Shown here one piece after another: positions 38,166 to 46,322 of a stretch of DNA of 64,000 nt (position 1 is its first letter; each line of letters opens with the position of its first letter). The position numbers and the translations under genes were made by a program. The stretch is from Kaistia defluvii (lineage in GTDB: Bacteria > Pseudomonadota > Alphaproteobacteria > Rhizobiales > Kaistiaceae), in contig NZ_JAPKNI010000007.1 of the NCBI RefSeq assembly GCF_026343955.1, positions 153,781-217,780 on the forward strand. Direction: 5' to 3'. Below the pieces are notes generated by a model. That model saw only the letters and a program-made list of their open reading frames with translations, did no database searches and was not told where the DNA came from.

Positions 38166-38996
38166 TCACCCCGTCTTCTCGACAACGAAGATGTCCTGGT
38201 AGTGCGCCGCCTTCTGGCCTCGCCAGTGACCCAGGCTCTTCAGGCAGATGGAAAGGCCCAGCCGCTGGATGATCCGCTCGAAGAAGCCGTCATCGAAGCC
38301 GACCGCCGAGAGCGGCGCCGTGCGGTCGACCAGCCAGGCGGGTCCGTCCTTTTCGCGCTTGAAGGCAAGGCGCGGATCGCGCTGCGGCAGGGCTCCCTGC
38401 GCCGTGTCGTCCAGCACGAAGGCGGTGATGAACAGCCGCCCGCCGGGCACGAGCAGGCGCTTCGCCTCGCGGATATAGGAAGCAATTTCCAGCGGAGGCA
38501 GGTGCGTCGCCACCGAGATCATGAAGATGAAATCGAAGCTCTCCGGCTCGAATGGCAGCCGCAGCGCCTCGCCCTTGATCGCGCCTTTCGGATTGTAGAT
38601 GTGATGCGCGACGTCGATGTGGTCGAAGCGGAAATTGTCATAGACCGGCGTGATGTGCTGCTTGCACCAGGCGATGCCCTCGGCGACGGGATCGACGCCC
38701 CAATAGGCCGCGCCCGGGGTCAGATATTGCGTCAGCGGCACGGCGATGCGGCCGATGCCACTGCCGATATCGAGCACGCGATCATCCGGCAGGAGACCGC
38801 CGAGCCGGACCAGATGGCCGAGAAACTCGGCGCCGATGGCGCGATAGTCGCCATCACCGACGAAGATGCTGTCGATCGTGGGCTCCGGCAGGAAGCGGTT
38901 GGCGAGGACGCTCTGCGTCAGCCAGGCGAGACGCTGTTCGTCGAAGTCCGGCCGGGCCGGCGTATCGGAAACGGGCTTGAGCGCCGTGACGGTCAT
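38166..38996 (-). CDS. Class I SAM-dependent methyltransferase
   Basis: This 276-residue methyltransferase has motif I DDRVLDIGSGIGRIAVPL (about 75-92), motif II YWGVDPVAEGI and the SFDFIFMISVATHL stretch (about 160-173), then LLVPGGRLFIT. It likely methylates a sugar hydroxyl of the glycan or a lipid carrier-bound end; O-methyl end caps are known from other surface polysaccharides. The start overlaps the stop of the upstream family 2 GT (ATGA), and it ends two bases before the next GT start, so it belongs to the same mRNA. Confidence 0.88.
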   Translation of the reverse strand: MTVTALKPVSDTPARPDFDEQRLAWLTQSVLANRFLPEPTIDSIFVGDGDYRAIGAEFLGHLVRLGGLLPDDRVLDIGSGIGRIAVPLTQYLTPGAAYWGVDPVAEGIAWCKQHITPVYDNFRFDHIDVAHHIYNPKGAIKGEALRLPFEPESFDFIFMISVATHLPPLEIASYIREAKRLLVPGGRLFITAFVLDDTAQGALPQRDPRLAFKREKDGPAWLVDRTAPLSAVGFDDGFFERIIQRLGLSICLKSLGHWRGQKAAHYQDIFVVEKTG

Positions 38997-41236
38997 GCAG
39001 CGCTCCTGCGATCGCCGATCGTCTCTTCCGCCCGCTCGGCAACAGGCGGCTCGCCCATCAGCTTGCCGATCACCGGGTCCCAACGCTGGGTATGCAGCCA
39101 GGAATTATAGCGGGACGCGATTCCGCGCATGTAGTCGCCATTGCGGCGCATGGAGCGGCGCTCGAGATGGTAGAGGGCGACGCCCGGCTCGTAAGCGACG
39201 TTCATGCCGGCCGCCCGTATCTTCAGGCAGATGTCGCTGTCCTCGTAATCGCCGATCACATAATCCTCCGAGAAGCCGCCGACATCCGTGAAGGTCTCGC
39301 GCAGCATGACGAGGCAGGCGCCGGTCACGGCCGGTACCTGGCGGGGCGTGTTCGCGGCCCGATGGCCTCCCGGCATGCCCTTGAAGAAGTGATGGTTGAG
39401 CCAGGTGCCGCGCGCATCGCGCTGGAAATAGAGGCCGGCATGCTGGAGCGAGCCGTCCTCGAACAGCAGCTTCGGCCCCACCGCGCCGATCCGCGCAGAG
39501 CCGCCCAGCTTGTCCGCAAGGCGGGACAGCCAGTTCGGGTCGGTCGGGATCACGTCCGAATTCAGCAGGTTGACGACGAGGCCGCGCGCCAGCCCGACGC
39601 CGGCATTGTTCGCCCGCGCATAGCCGCCATTGGCGCTCATCACCGCCAGCGTCATCGGCATCTTGTAGAGGCGGTGCAGCCCGCCGAGCATATGGCTGAC
39701 ATCATCGGCCTGCTCGGGAGAATCGAGCACGAAGATGATCTCGGTCTGGTCGCGCAATCCCGGATCGGTGGCAAAGGCCGCAATCTGGAAGCGCAGATAG
39801 TCGAGCACGCGATAAAGCGGGATGACGATCGAGAAGACCGGCTCGGCCGGTTCCTGCCCGAAGTGCTCGACCCTGGCGATGCCGACCGACTTGACGACGC
39901 GGCGCTGGATCTCGGCCAGCGCAGGGCCCAACGTCTCCGACAGGAGGGCGCCGGTCGCGTGCTGGAGCGGCACCGAACGCAGCGCCCCCGCCCGCATCGT
40001 CGCGGCGTCGATCGGCTGCGGCTTGGGAATGAGATTGACCTCGGCGCCGGATTTCAGCCGCATCCGAAAGCGCGGCTGCAGGATCGGTCCGGCGGGCTTG
40101 TCATGCGGCAGATAGGCGATGAAGCCGGTCGCGTCGTCGCGCCCGCTGCCCTCCGCCGTGCCGACGCGGCCGGGAAACAGATGCCAGACCGTATCGAGGG
40201 AACGCGTCACCTCGGCGGTGACGTGATCGATCCCGGCAATCAGATCCTGAGGATCGCGAAACCAGCCACCGACCAGCAGGCCACCATCGAGCGACAGAGC
40301 CAGATCGACCTCAGCGCCCGGCTGGAAGGCCGCGAGTTCGATGGCTTTGGGAGGCAGGGCCGCCCGGGCCTGCATGTCGATGACGGCGAGACGCGCTTCC
40401 TCCGACTTCACGGAAAGCGTGCGCACGAGGAATTCGGTCAGGGCGCCATCATTGCGCCGCGTGCCCCACCAGCGGAGAAAGCTGGCAGGCCGCGCCCCGA
40501 TCTTGCCGAGCGCACGGATCGCCGTGCCGTTCTCGCCGATCAGCACAAGCGTTCCGGCCGCCAGCGTCGTCGCATTGCCATCGACCAGCAGCGTCATGCC
40601 GCGCCTGCCGCTGCGATCGGGCTTGCGGGCGTAGATTTCGCAGCTCAGCCGGCGCACGCCCTGCGCCGTGACCAGATGAGCCGAAGAGATCGCGCCAAGA
40701 TCCGCGCTGGTCGCGAACTCGATGAGAGCCGTGTCGCGGGTCGGAAGACACGCAAGCGTCGCCGGCGCGTTGCCAGGCTGCAGTTCCTGCGCCAGCAACT
40801 GCACGGCCTCGGCGAAGGCGGATGAGCGCGACAGCCGGAAGGCGCCGCACCAGGAGGTAAGGAAGGCCGTCAGCAGCGAGACCCGAGCGCGGCCATCCAG
40901 CTCCTCGACCAGGGCGGCGATATCGGACCCGATAAAGGGATCTGCGGGATCCACCTCGACGGAATCGGATGGCCCGAGCGTGCCGGCGGAAACGAGGAGT
41001 TGAAGCGGGGTGCGGGCGCGCAGCGCCCAGAGGATGCGCGTGCCGCCATCGACGCGGCCGAGGCGCAGGCTTGCGAGAGGCGCGATGATCTCGCCGTCCT
41101 GCCTGGCGCAGCGCGGGGGAACCGAGCAGGGGCCGGGAATGTCCCAAACGACCAGCGACACATCCGAAGCAAGCTTGATGCTGCGGACAGACTCGACCTG
41201 GTCGTTACGGGGCGATAACGGGACGATTTCCAGCAT
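38993..41236 (-). CDS. Glycosyltransferase family 2 protein with large N-terminal extension
   Basis: This 747-residue protein has a clear C-terminal GT2 domain. FSIVIPLYRVLDYLRFQIAA starts it (about 468), the DxD equivalent is in LVVNLLNSDVIPTDPNW, and the acceptor-side motif is GDYEDSDICLKIRAAG. The N-terminal half contains the GGLLVGGWFRDPQDL beta-domain (about 325-400) and a region of unknown function. ATG 41236 has GAGGTG nine bases upstream; a GTG three codons earlier is possible. It is the first gene of the galE-side operon, 92 bases downstream of the RTX gene and after its terminator hairpin. Confidence 0.85.
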   Translation of the reverse strand: MLEIVPLSPRNDQVESVRSIKLASDVSLVVWDIPGPCSVPPRCARQDGEIIAPLASLRLGRVDGGTRILWALRARTPLQLLVSAGTLGPSDSVEVDPADPFIGSDIAALVEELDGRARVSLLTAFLTSWCGAFRLSRSSAFAEAVQLLAQELQPGNAPATLACLPTRDTALIEFATSADLGAISSAHLVTAQGVRRLSCEIYARKPDRSGRRGMTLLVDGNATTLAAGTLVLIGENGTAIRALGKIGARPASFLRWWGTRRNDGALTEFLVRTLSVKSEEARLAVIDMQARAALPPKAIELAAFQPGAEVDLALSLDGGLLVGGWFRDPQDLIAGIDHVTAEVTRSLDTVWHLFPGRVGTAEGSGRDDATGFIAYLPHDKPAGPILQPRFRMRLKSGAEVNLIPKPQPIDAATMRAGALRSVPLQHATGALLSETLGPALAEIQRRVVKSVGIARVEHFGQEPAEPVFSIVIPLYRVLDYLRFQIAAFATDPGLRDQTEIIFVLDSPEQADDVSHMLGGLHRLYKMPMTLAVMSANGGYARANNAGVGLARGLVVNLLNSDVIPTDPNWLSRLADKLGGSARIGAVGPKLLFEDGSLQHAGLYFQRDARGTWLNHHFFKGMPGGHRAANTPRQVPAVTGACLVMLRETFTDVGGFSEDYVIGDYEDSDICLKIRAAGMNVAYEPGVALYHLERRSMRRNGDYMRGIASRYNSWLHTQRWDPVIGKLMGEPPVAERAEETIGDRRSAA

Positions 41237-41274
41237 GCCGGGCACCTCGGTATCGCAAACTCACGTGGAAACTA

Positions 41275-41310
41275 CTACGGCGCCCGGCGGGAGGGGTCCG
41301 GACGCCGTAG
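41275..41310 (-). terminator. Hairpin terminator or attenuator after the RTX gene
   Basis: CTACGGCG (41275-41282) and CGCCGTAG (41303-41310) form an 8-bp stem extended by an inner CCGG/CCGG after one mismatch. It lies between the RTX stop and the first GT gene, so part of the transcription may stop here. Confidence 0.6.
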
Positions 41311-41328
41311 GGATCAGCCGACTAATGG

Positions 41329-42042
41329 TCAGCCAATGACGAAGTAGCTGCTCGGATGGCTGTGAACGTCGTCTGCGTTGACGTTCGCGAGCGTGATGGA
41401 ATCGCCATTTCCAAGATCAATGACCGTATTGGCGCCGACCTGGGTCGCACGCGCAGCAAGATCATCTGCCGAGGTGATGTCGGTGCCGTTGATGTTCTGC
41501 GAGATCTGCAGAAGATCTTCGCCGGCATGGAAGTCGAGAACGACGTCGTTGCCGCCGCCGCCCGTGAAGACGAACACGTCCTGGCCGTTGCCGCCGGTCA
41601 GGATGTCATCCCCGGCTCCGCCCGCCAGGATGTCGTTGCCGTTGCCGCCGTTCAGGATGTCGGCGCCATCGCCGCCCGAGAGAACGTCGTCTCCGTTGCC
41701 GCCGAGCAGGATGTCATTCCCCGCCCCGCCATCCAGGACGTCGCTGCCATTGCCGCCGTCGAGGATGTCATTGCCCTCTCCGCCGAACAGCTGGTCGCTG
41801 CCATTGCCGCCGAACAGCTGATCGTGGCCTTCGCCGCCGAACAGTGCATCGTCGCCATTGCCACCGAACAACAGATCATTGCCGGCGTCGCCATAGAGGG
41901 TGTCGTCGCCCGCTTCGCCGAAGATCGTGTCGTCACCCTCGCCGCCGAAGACGAAATCATCGCCAGCGTGGGCGAAGATTATGTCGCTGAAGCGCGAGCC
42001 GAATAGGACGTCGTCATACGCCCCGCCTTCTAATGTGGCCAT
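41329..42042 (-). CDS. Small RTX calcium-binding repeat protein, type I secretion substrate
   Basis: The 237-residue protein consists of about 17 tandem nonapeptides of the GGxGxDxLx type (residues about 6-160, for example GGNGDDALF and GGEGNDILD). A 75-residue C-terminal domain follows (DFHAGEDLLQISQNINGT ... SSYFVIG), typical of RTX secretion signals. Ca2+ folds such repeats into a beta-roll after export. There is no signal peptide and no catalytic or adhesive N-terminal domain. AGGAGA precedes the ATG. The exporter genes are next upstream, so this is their likely cargo. Confidence 0.9.
   Translation of the reverse strand: MATLEGGAYDDVLFGSRFSDIIFAHAGDDFVFGGEGDDTIFGEAGDDTLYGDAGNDLLFGGNGDDALFGGEGHDQLFGGNGSDQLFGGEGNDILDGGNGSDVLDGGAGNDILLGGNGDDVLSGGDGADILNGGNGNDILAGGAGDDILTGGNGQDVFVFTGGGGNDVVLDFHAGEDLLQISQNINGTDITSADDLAARATQVGANTVIDLGNGDSITLANVNADDVHSHPSSYFVIG
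41570..42025 (-). repeat. Tandem 27-bp repeats encoding RTX nonapeptides
   Basis: About 17 diverged 27-bp units, read on the minus strand as GGCGGx-type codons, make up the RTX coding region. They are a plausible site for copy-number change by slippage or recombination. Confidence 0.7.
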
Positions 42043-42146
42043 TGAGGTCTCCTATGTCAGTCGCATCTCACCGCCCAGATCAAACTGTCTCAGCGGCCGC
42101 CCATCTCTCGCGACCGCTTTGGATCCCGGAAGATATGACGCACTGC

Positions 42147-42174
42147 ACTATAAGCGAACAGCAGATACAATCAA
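42147..42174 (-). promoter_or_regulatory. Candidate promoter of the RTX gene
   Basis: On the minus strand TTGATT (42169-42174) and TATAGT (42147-42152) are separated by 16 bases. The leader would be about 95 bases before the ATG at 42042. Confidence 0.5.
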
Positions 42175-42311
42175 TGCCCAAGGCGCTAAATATACTAGCC
42201 ACATCAAAAATAGACTAATGCAAATAATGACTTATCGAAATATATTTGCACGGTTACTTGTACATCTATAGAACTACATTGTTCGGAATTTTGAATCACA
42301 TTCATCCGAAA

Positions 42312-42328
42312 ATGCTGCATCGCAGCAT
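42312..42328 (-). terminator. Terminator after the HlyD-type gene
   Basis: ATGCTGC (42322-42328 complement) and GCAGCAT form a 7-bp stem with loop GAT, followed by TTTT on the minus strand, 11 bases past the stop codon at 42339. This is a standard intrinsic terminator layout. Confidence 0.65.
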
Positions 42329-42338
42329 AATCAATGGC

Positions 42339-43733
42339 TTACTCTTCGTGGAAAGCGCCGTTCAGGCTGTCCGTGATCGGGGAGAGCAGATAGTCGATGG
42401 CCCGCCGCGGCTTGTTGATGATCAGCACTTCCGCGGGCATGCCTGGGTAGAGCTTGACATCGGGAGCTGACGCCAGCGATTCCGGCAGCACCTCTGCGCG
42501 CGCCACGAAATAGGCGGCGCTGGTTCTCTCGTCCACCTCATGGTCCGCGGCGACATAGGTCAGCCTCCCTTCCAGCGGCGCGTGGCTGCGCTGGTTGTAG
42601 GCCGTCAGCCGCACCCGCACGGGAGCGCCGACCCGAACGCTGTCGATATCGGTCGGACTGAGATGGGCCTCGATGATCAGAGGCTCGTTCTCCGGCACGA
42701 TGTCCATGAGCGGCGCGCCGGCGCTGATGGCCGAGCCCACGGTGCGGACCTGCATGTTGACGATCACGCCGGCCTGCGGCGAGCGGACCTCCAGGCGCTG
42801 GAGTACATCGCGCGAGGCAATGATCTTCTCATCGACGTCCGCCAGTTCGCCCCGCGCCGTTGCGATCTCGCCCGCAATCTGCTGCAGCCAGTCCGACGCC
42901 AGCGCCAGCAGCTCGAGTTTGGCGCCTGCCTTGGCCTGCTCGATCTTGGCCCGGTTGGCCGCCATCTCGCCGGCATTGCCAACCAATTGGCTGGCGCGCG
43001 AGTCGAGTTCCAGCAGTTGCGAACGTTTCGACAATCCCTTGGCCACAAGGCCGGCGATGGTGTCGCGCTGTTCCTGCAGCAGTTCGCTCTGGCGCTTCGT
43101 CGACTCGATCTGCGCCTTCAGCGCCGCGGCTTCCGCGTCGTGCTGCTCCACCGCCTTGCGCTGGACATCCATCCGGCCAAGCTTGGCAGCGACGCGTGTC
43201 GAGAAGAACTTGCGCTCCGCTTCGACGGCATCGCGGGCCGATGGATCGTCGGATTGCAGCAGTTCCTCGGGAAAATCGACCGTTTCGGCTTCGGCCTGCT
43301 CGCTGCGCAGGCGGGCCAGCTTGGCCGTCAGCGCAAAGCGACGGGCGGTCAATTGCTGCAATTCCGATCGGGCGCGCGTGTCGTCCAGCAGGATCAGCGG
43401 CTGGCCAACCTTCACGGCGTCGCCCTCCTTGACCAGCAGGCGCTTGAGAATCCCGCCCTCGTAATGGCTGACCGTCTTACGCTTGGAATCGACGATGACC
43501 GATCCGGTCGCGACCGATGCGCTGTCGAGATTGGCCGAATAGGCCCAGCCGGCAAAGCCACCGAAACCGATCAGCACGGCGAGGACACCCGCCAGGACCG
43601 GCGCCCGGAGACTGGGCTCCTTTTCCAGCATCTCCCGCCTGGCCTGACGGAGCGTCGAGGGATAGACGATCGCGGGCACGGCTTCGCGCCGGGCCCTCTC
43701 GAGCTCGGTTCGCGTCTGCTTGGGCAATGTCAT
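42339..43733 (-). CDS. Type I secretion membrane fusion protein (HlyD/PrsE-like)
   Basis: This 464-residue adaptor links the ABC exporter to an outer membrane TolC-type channel. It has one N-terminal membrane helix (VLAGVLAVLIGFGGFAGWAY, about 46-65), a lipoyl half-motif (HYEGGILKRLLVKEGDAVKVGQ, about 90-111), a long periplasmic coiled coil (about 120-315) and the closing lipoyl/beta-barrel part with VRSPQAGVIVNMQVRTVGSAI. It overlaps the ABC gene by four bases (ATGA). The TolC partner is not in the window. Confidence 0.93.
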   Translation of the reverse strand: MTLPKQTRTELERARREAVPAIVYPSTLRQARREMLEKEPSLRAPVLAGVLAVLIGFGGFAGWAYSANLDSASVATGSVIVDSKRKTVSHYEGGILKRLLVKEGDAVKVGQPLILLDDTRARSELQQLTARRFALTAKLARLRSEQAEAETVDFPEELLQSDDPSARDAVEAERKFFSTRVAAKLGRMDVQRKAVEQHDAEAAALKAQIESTKRQSELLQEQRDTIAGLVAKGLSKRSQLLELDSRASQLVGNAGEMAANRAKIEQAKAGAKLELLALASDWLQQIAGEIATARGELADVDEKIIASRDVLQRLEVRSPQAGVIVNMQVRTVGSAISAGAPLMDIVPENEPLIIEAHLSPTDIDSVRVGAPVRVRLTAYNQRSHAPLEGRLTYVAADHEVDERTSAAYFVARAEVLPESLASAPDVKLYPGMPAEVLIINKPRRAIDYLLSPITDSLNGAFHEE

Positions 43734-45538
43734 CGACGATCTCCGCCTTGCGCCAGGGCCGGGCCGGTCTTGGGCGCCGACCGCTCGCCGGTCATCGGGG
43801 AAACGATGTCGGTGCGCGGGCCATATTGGGAAACACGGCCATTCTCGAGCACCAGCAGCTTGTCGGCAACCTCCATGATCGCCGGGCGATGCGCGATCAT
43901 GATGACGATCGCTCCATCCGCCTTGGCCGACCGGATGGCCCGGATCAGCGCCTGCTCGCCGGTAGCGTCGAGATTGGCATTGGGCTCATCGAGCACGATC
44001 AGCCTCGGGTGGCCATAAAGGCAGCGCGCCAGCGCCACACGCTGGCGCTGGCCGCCGGAGAGCGTCAACCGCGCATCGCCGACCGGCGTGTCGTAGCCGA
44101 GCGGCAGTCGGCCGATCATCTCGTGCACATCGGCAGTTCGAGCGGCCTCGATCACCGCGCGCGGATCGCCGTCCTCCATGCGGGCAATGTTCTCGCGGAT
44201 GGTTCCGTCGAGCAGCGAGACGGATTGCGGCAGATAGCCCACCAACTGGCCGAACGAGGTTCGCTCCCACAGATAGACGCTGTTGCCGTCGAGATAGACA
44301 CCGCCAGCCGTCGGCTTGATGATGCCGACGAGCAGTCGCGCCAATGTCGACTTGCCTGCCGCCGACGGCCCGATGATGCCGAGCACCTCGCCGGGCGACA
44401 GGCTGAACGAAATGCCCTTGATGATGGGAACGTCCTGACCCTGCGCCGCATAGATCAGCCGGTCGACGACGAGGTCGCCCTCGGCAACCGTGGTCGGCAT
44501 CGTCTGGCGCTCCGTGCCTTCGCCCTCGAGCAGTTCGCGAACCCGCCTCCATGCTCCGCTCGCCATGATCCACTGGCGGCTGTTCTCGACCACGCTGTCG
44601 AAGGGCAGCAGCAACCGCCCCATGACGATGGTCGCCGCGATCATGGCGCCGCTCGAAATCTCCTGACGGATGGCGAGGACGCAACCCAACGCCAGGACGA
44701 ACAGTTGCATGCCGTAGCGGACGGTTCGCGTCACCGTCGAAATGACCCGGCCGCGACGGTTGCCGGTTTCCAGAAGATGGAGGGCGCTGAATTGAGCCCC
44801 CCGCCAGCGAGCCGCAAGCGCAGCCATCATCCCCATGCTCTCGATGGCTTCGGCATGGCGGATCTGTCCGGCGATGCTGCTGATCGCCTCCACGTTTGCC
44901 CTGTTAGCTTCACTCAAAAGTCCGCGCGTGAATATATCCATGGCCACGCTGGATATGATCAAAATGAGCACCGAGACGATTCCGGCGATTCCGAACCCTG
45001 GATGCAACATGAAGAGTACGGCGAGAAAGATCGGGCTCCAGGCCGCCTCCAGCGGAGCGCTGACGGCATGACTGGTCAGGAAGTTGCGGATATCCGAGAG
45101 ATCGCGAAGCGCCTGCGCCGCCTTGCCGGCTCCTTCCCGCGCCGAAGCGCGAATGGACGCCGACAGCACAGGCTCGTTCAGCCGACGCACCAGACGGCCA
45201 CCCATGACCAGGAAGACCTGCGAGCGGATGAAGTCGAGAAAACCGTAAAGGATCAGCGCACCGGCCGCCAACACCGACAGCATCGCCAGCGTATCCATGC
45301 TCCGGCTATTCAGCACGCGATCGTGCACCTGAAGCATGTAAAGCGGAACTGTAAGTTGCAGAACATTGATGAAAGCACTCAGGATTGCAGCATAACCCAA
45401 TCCTGTCATGAAAGACCGCCGGGCCTCTATTGCTACGGCCTGGGGAGGCGTAGCATTCCCCTGCGTCTTCGAAGCTGCAACATTCATCGACGTTGCTTCA
45501 ATTTTCGGCATAATATTGTATTGCCTTGAAATTGTCAT
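43730..45538 (-). CDS. Type I secretion ABC permease/ATPase (PrtD/PrsD-like)
   Basis: This 602-residue inner membrane exporter has a transmembrane domain (about 45-340) and an ATPase with Walker A GPSAAGKSTLARLL (about 392-405), signature LSGGQRQR (about 498), Walker B LIVLDEPNANLD (about 520) and AHRP at the H-loop. It lacks the N-terminal C39-like domain of HlyB, which places it with the PrtD/PrsD group that exports RTX proteases, glycanases and lipases. The start is uncertain: ATG 45538, 45511 or 45484. It diverges from a MarR gene. Confidence 0.93.
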   Translation of the reverse strand: MTISRQYNIMPKIEATSMNVAASKTQGNATPPQAVAIEARRSFMTGLGYAAILSAFINVLQLTVPLYMLQVHDRVLNSRSMDTLAMLSVLAAGALILYGFLDFIRSQVFLVMGGRLVRRLNEPVLSASIRASAREGAGKAAQALRDLSDIRNFLTSHAVSAPLEAAWSPIFLAVLFMLHPGFGIAGIVSVLILIISSVAMDIFTRGLLSEANRANVEAISSIAGQIRHAEAIESMGMMAALAARWRGAQFSALHLLETGNRRGRVISTVTRTVRYGMQLFVLALGCVLAIRQEISSGAMIAATIVMGRLLLPFDSVVENSRQWIMASGAWRRVRELLEGEGTERQTMPTTVAEGDLVVDRLIYAAQGQDVPIIKGISFSLSPGEVLGIIGPSAAGKSTLARLLVGIIKPTAGGVYLDGNSVYLWERTSFGQLVGYLPQSVSLLDGTIRENIARMEDGDPRAVIEAARTADVHEMIGRLPLGYDTPVGDARLTLSGGQRQRVALARCLYGHPRLIVLDEPNANLDATGEQALIRAIRSAKADGAIVIMIAHRPAIMEVADKLLVLENGRVSQYGPRTDIVSPMTGERSAPKTGPALAQGGDRR

Positions 45539-45716
45539 TTCTGAACTTTATCGTTCAGCTTCAAGGGTGTCCAGAACATACATTTAGTCGAAATTTACGA
45601 CAATCTTACGGAGTTCTTGATTCGATATCGTCTATTGCGAGGGGGAGTCCAATCAGATGATAAGAAGATCCGGAATACTCAGAAATTTGAACTAAATTCA
45701 GCAATGCGGGGTTATA
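45539..45716. promoter_or_regulatory. Divergent control region of secretion genes and MarR regulator
   Basis: This 178-base AT-rich gap must hold both promoters. An 8-bp palindrome CGATATCG is at 45623-45630. A MarR-type protein encoded on one side could bind here to control both, but no longer clear operator is visible. Confidence 0.4.
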
Positions 45717-46280
45717 ATGTCGCGAGAGCTTCTGCAGGCGGCGGTAGAAGGCGAAGAGTCGGACAGCATCTACTCATCGAACAATTCCTCCTCCAGCGTC
45801 ATCACCGTGGTCACCGAACATGATCGGGGTCACGTGACGCATTTCGAGTTGGCGCGTACGATCGAACGGGTCAACCGACGGTTTACCGACCTGCTTCGGA
45901 TCGAGATGGGCAAGCTCGGCGTGGGCGATATCGGCCCTGCGCAGGTGATGGTGCTTTTCACCATCGGGAACGGAGAACTGTCGGTTCGTGACCTTCTCGA
46001 TAAGGGCCACTATCTGGGCTCGAATGTTTCCTACTATCTGAAGCAGCTTGTCGATCTCGGCTATATCGACCGTGTCGCCTCGCAGCGGGATCGCCGATCG
46101 GCGCGCATCAGCCTGTCGCAGAAGGGGCACGATCTGTGCAATGCCCTGCGCACGGCCGATGACACCTATCATCGCCTGCTCGTGCGGGACGAAGACGAAT
46201 CGCGCGAACTCGACAACGCCTATCGCCTGCTCCAGAAGCTGGAGCTCGTCTGGACCAATGCGACGCGATACGGCGCCTAG
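45717..46280 (+). CDS. MarR-family winged-helix regulator (LdtR-like)
   Basis: This 187-residue regulator has a longer N-terminus than most MarR proteins (about 40 residues, rich in Ser and Asn), then HFELARTIERVNRRFTDLLR. The DNA-binding core is LSVRDLLDKGHYLGSNVSYYLKQLVDLGYI with the wing at RDRRSARISLSQKG. The core closely resembles LdtR of Liberibacter and rhizobia, which controls cell-envelope genes. It diverges from the type I exporter and is 42 bases upstream of a glycosyltransferase, so it is a candidate switch for the surface locus. Confidence 0.85.
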   Translation: MSRELLQAAVEGEESDSIYSSNNSSSSVITVVTEHDRGHVTHFELARTIERVNRRFTDLLRIEMGKLGVGDIGPAQVMVLFTIGNGELSVRDLLDKGHYLGSNVSYYLKQLVDLGYIDRVASQRDRRSARISLSQKGHDLCNALRTADDTYHRLLVRDEDESRELDNAYRLLQKLELVWTNATRYGA

Positions 46281-46322
46281 GCGCCTGGGCGTGGCGTTGA
46301 GTCCGACGCGGGGCGCGATAGC

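Larger units (their letters stand above)
42043..42338. other. AT-rich intergenic region between RTX and HlyD-type genes
   Basis: This 296-base gap contains a terminator for the secretion genes (42312-42328) and a promoter for the RTX gene (42147-42174). It is markedly more AT-rich than the genes on both sides. No further gene is seen. Confidence 0.55.

Noticed and set aside
41356..42006. Repetitive plus-strand frame opposite the RTX gene
   Set aside because: Its repeats are just the antisense of the RTX nonapeptide codons.
41560..42030. CRISPR-like array
   Set aside because: The regular 27-bp units are contiguous coding repeats without spacers and encode an RTX beta-roll.
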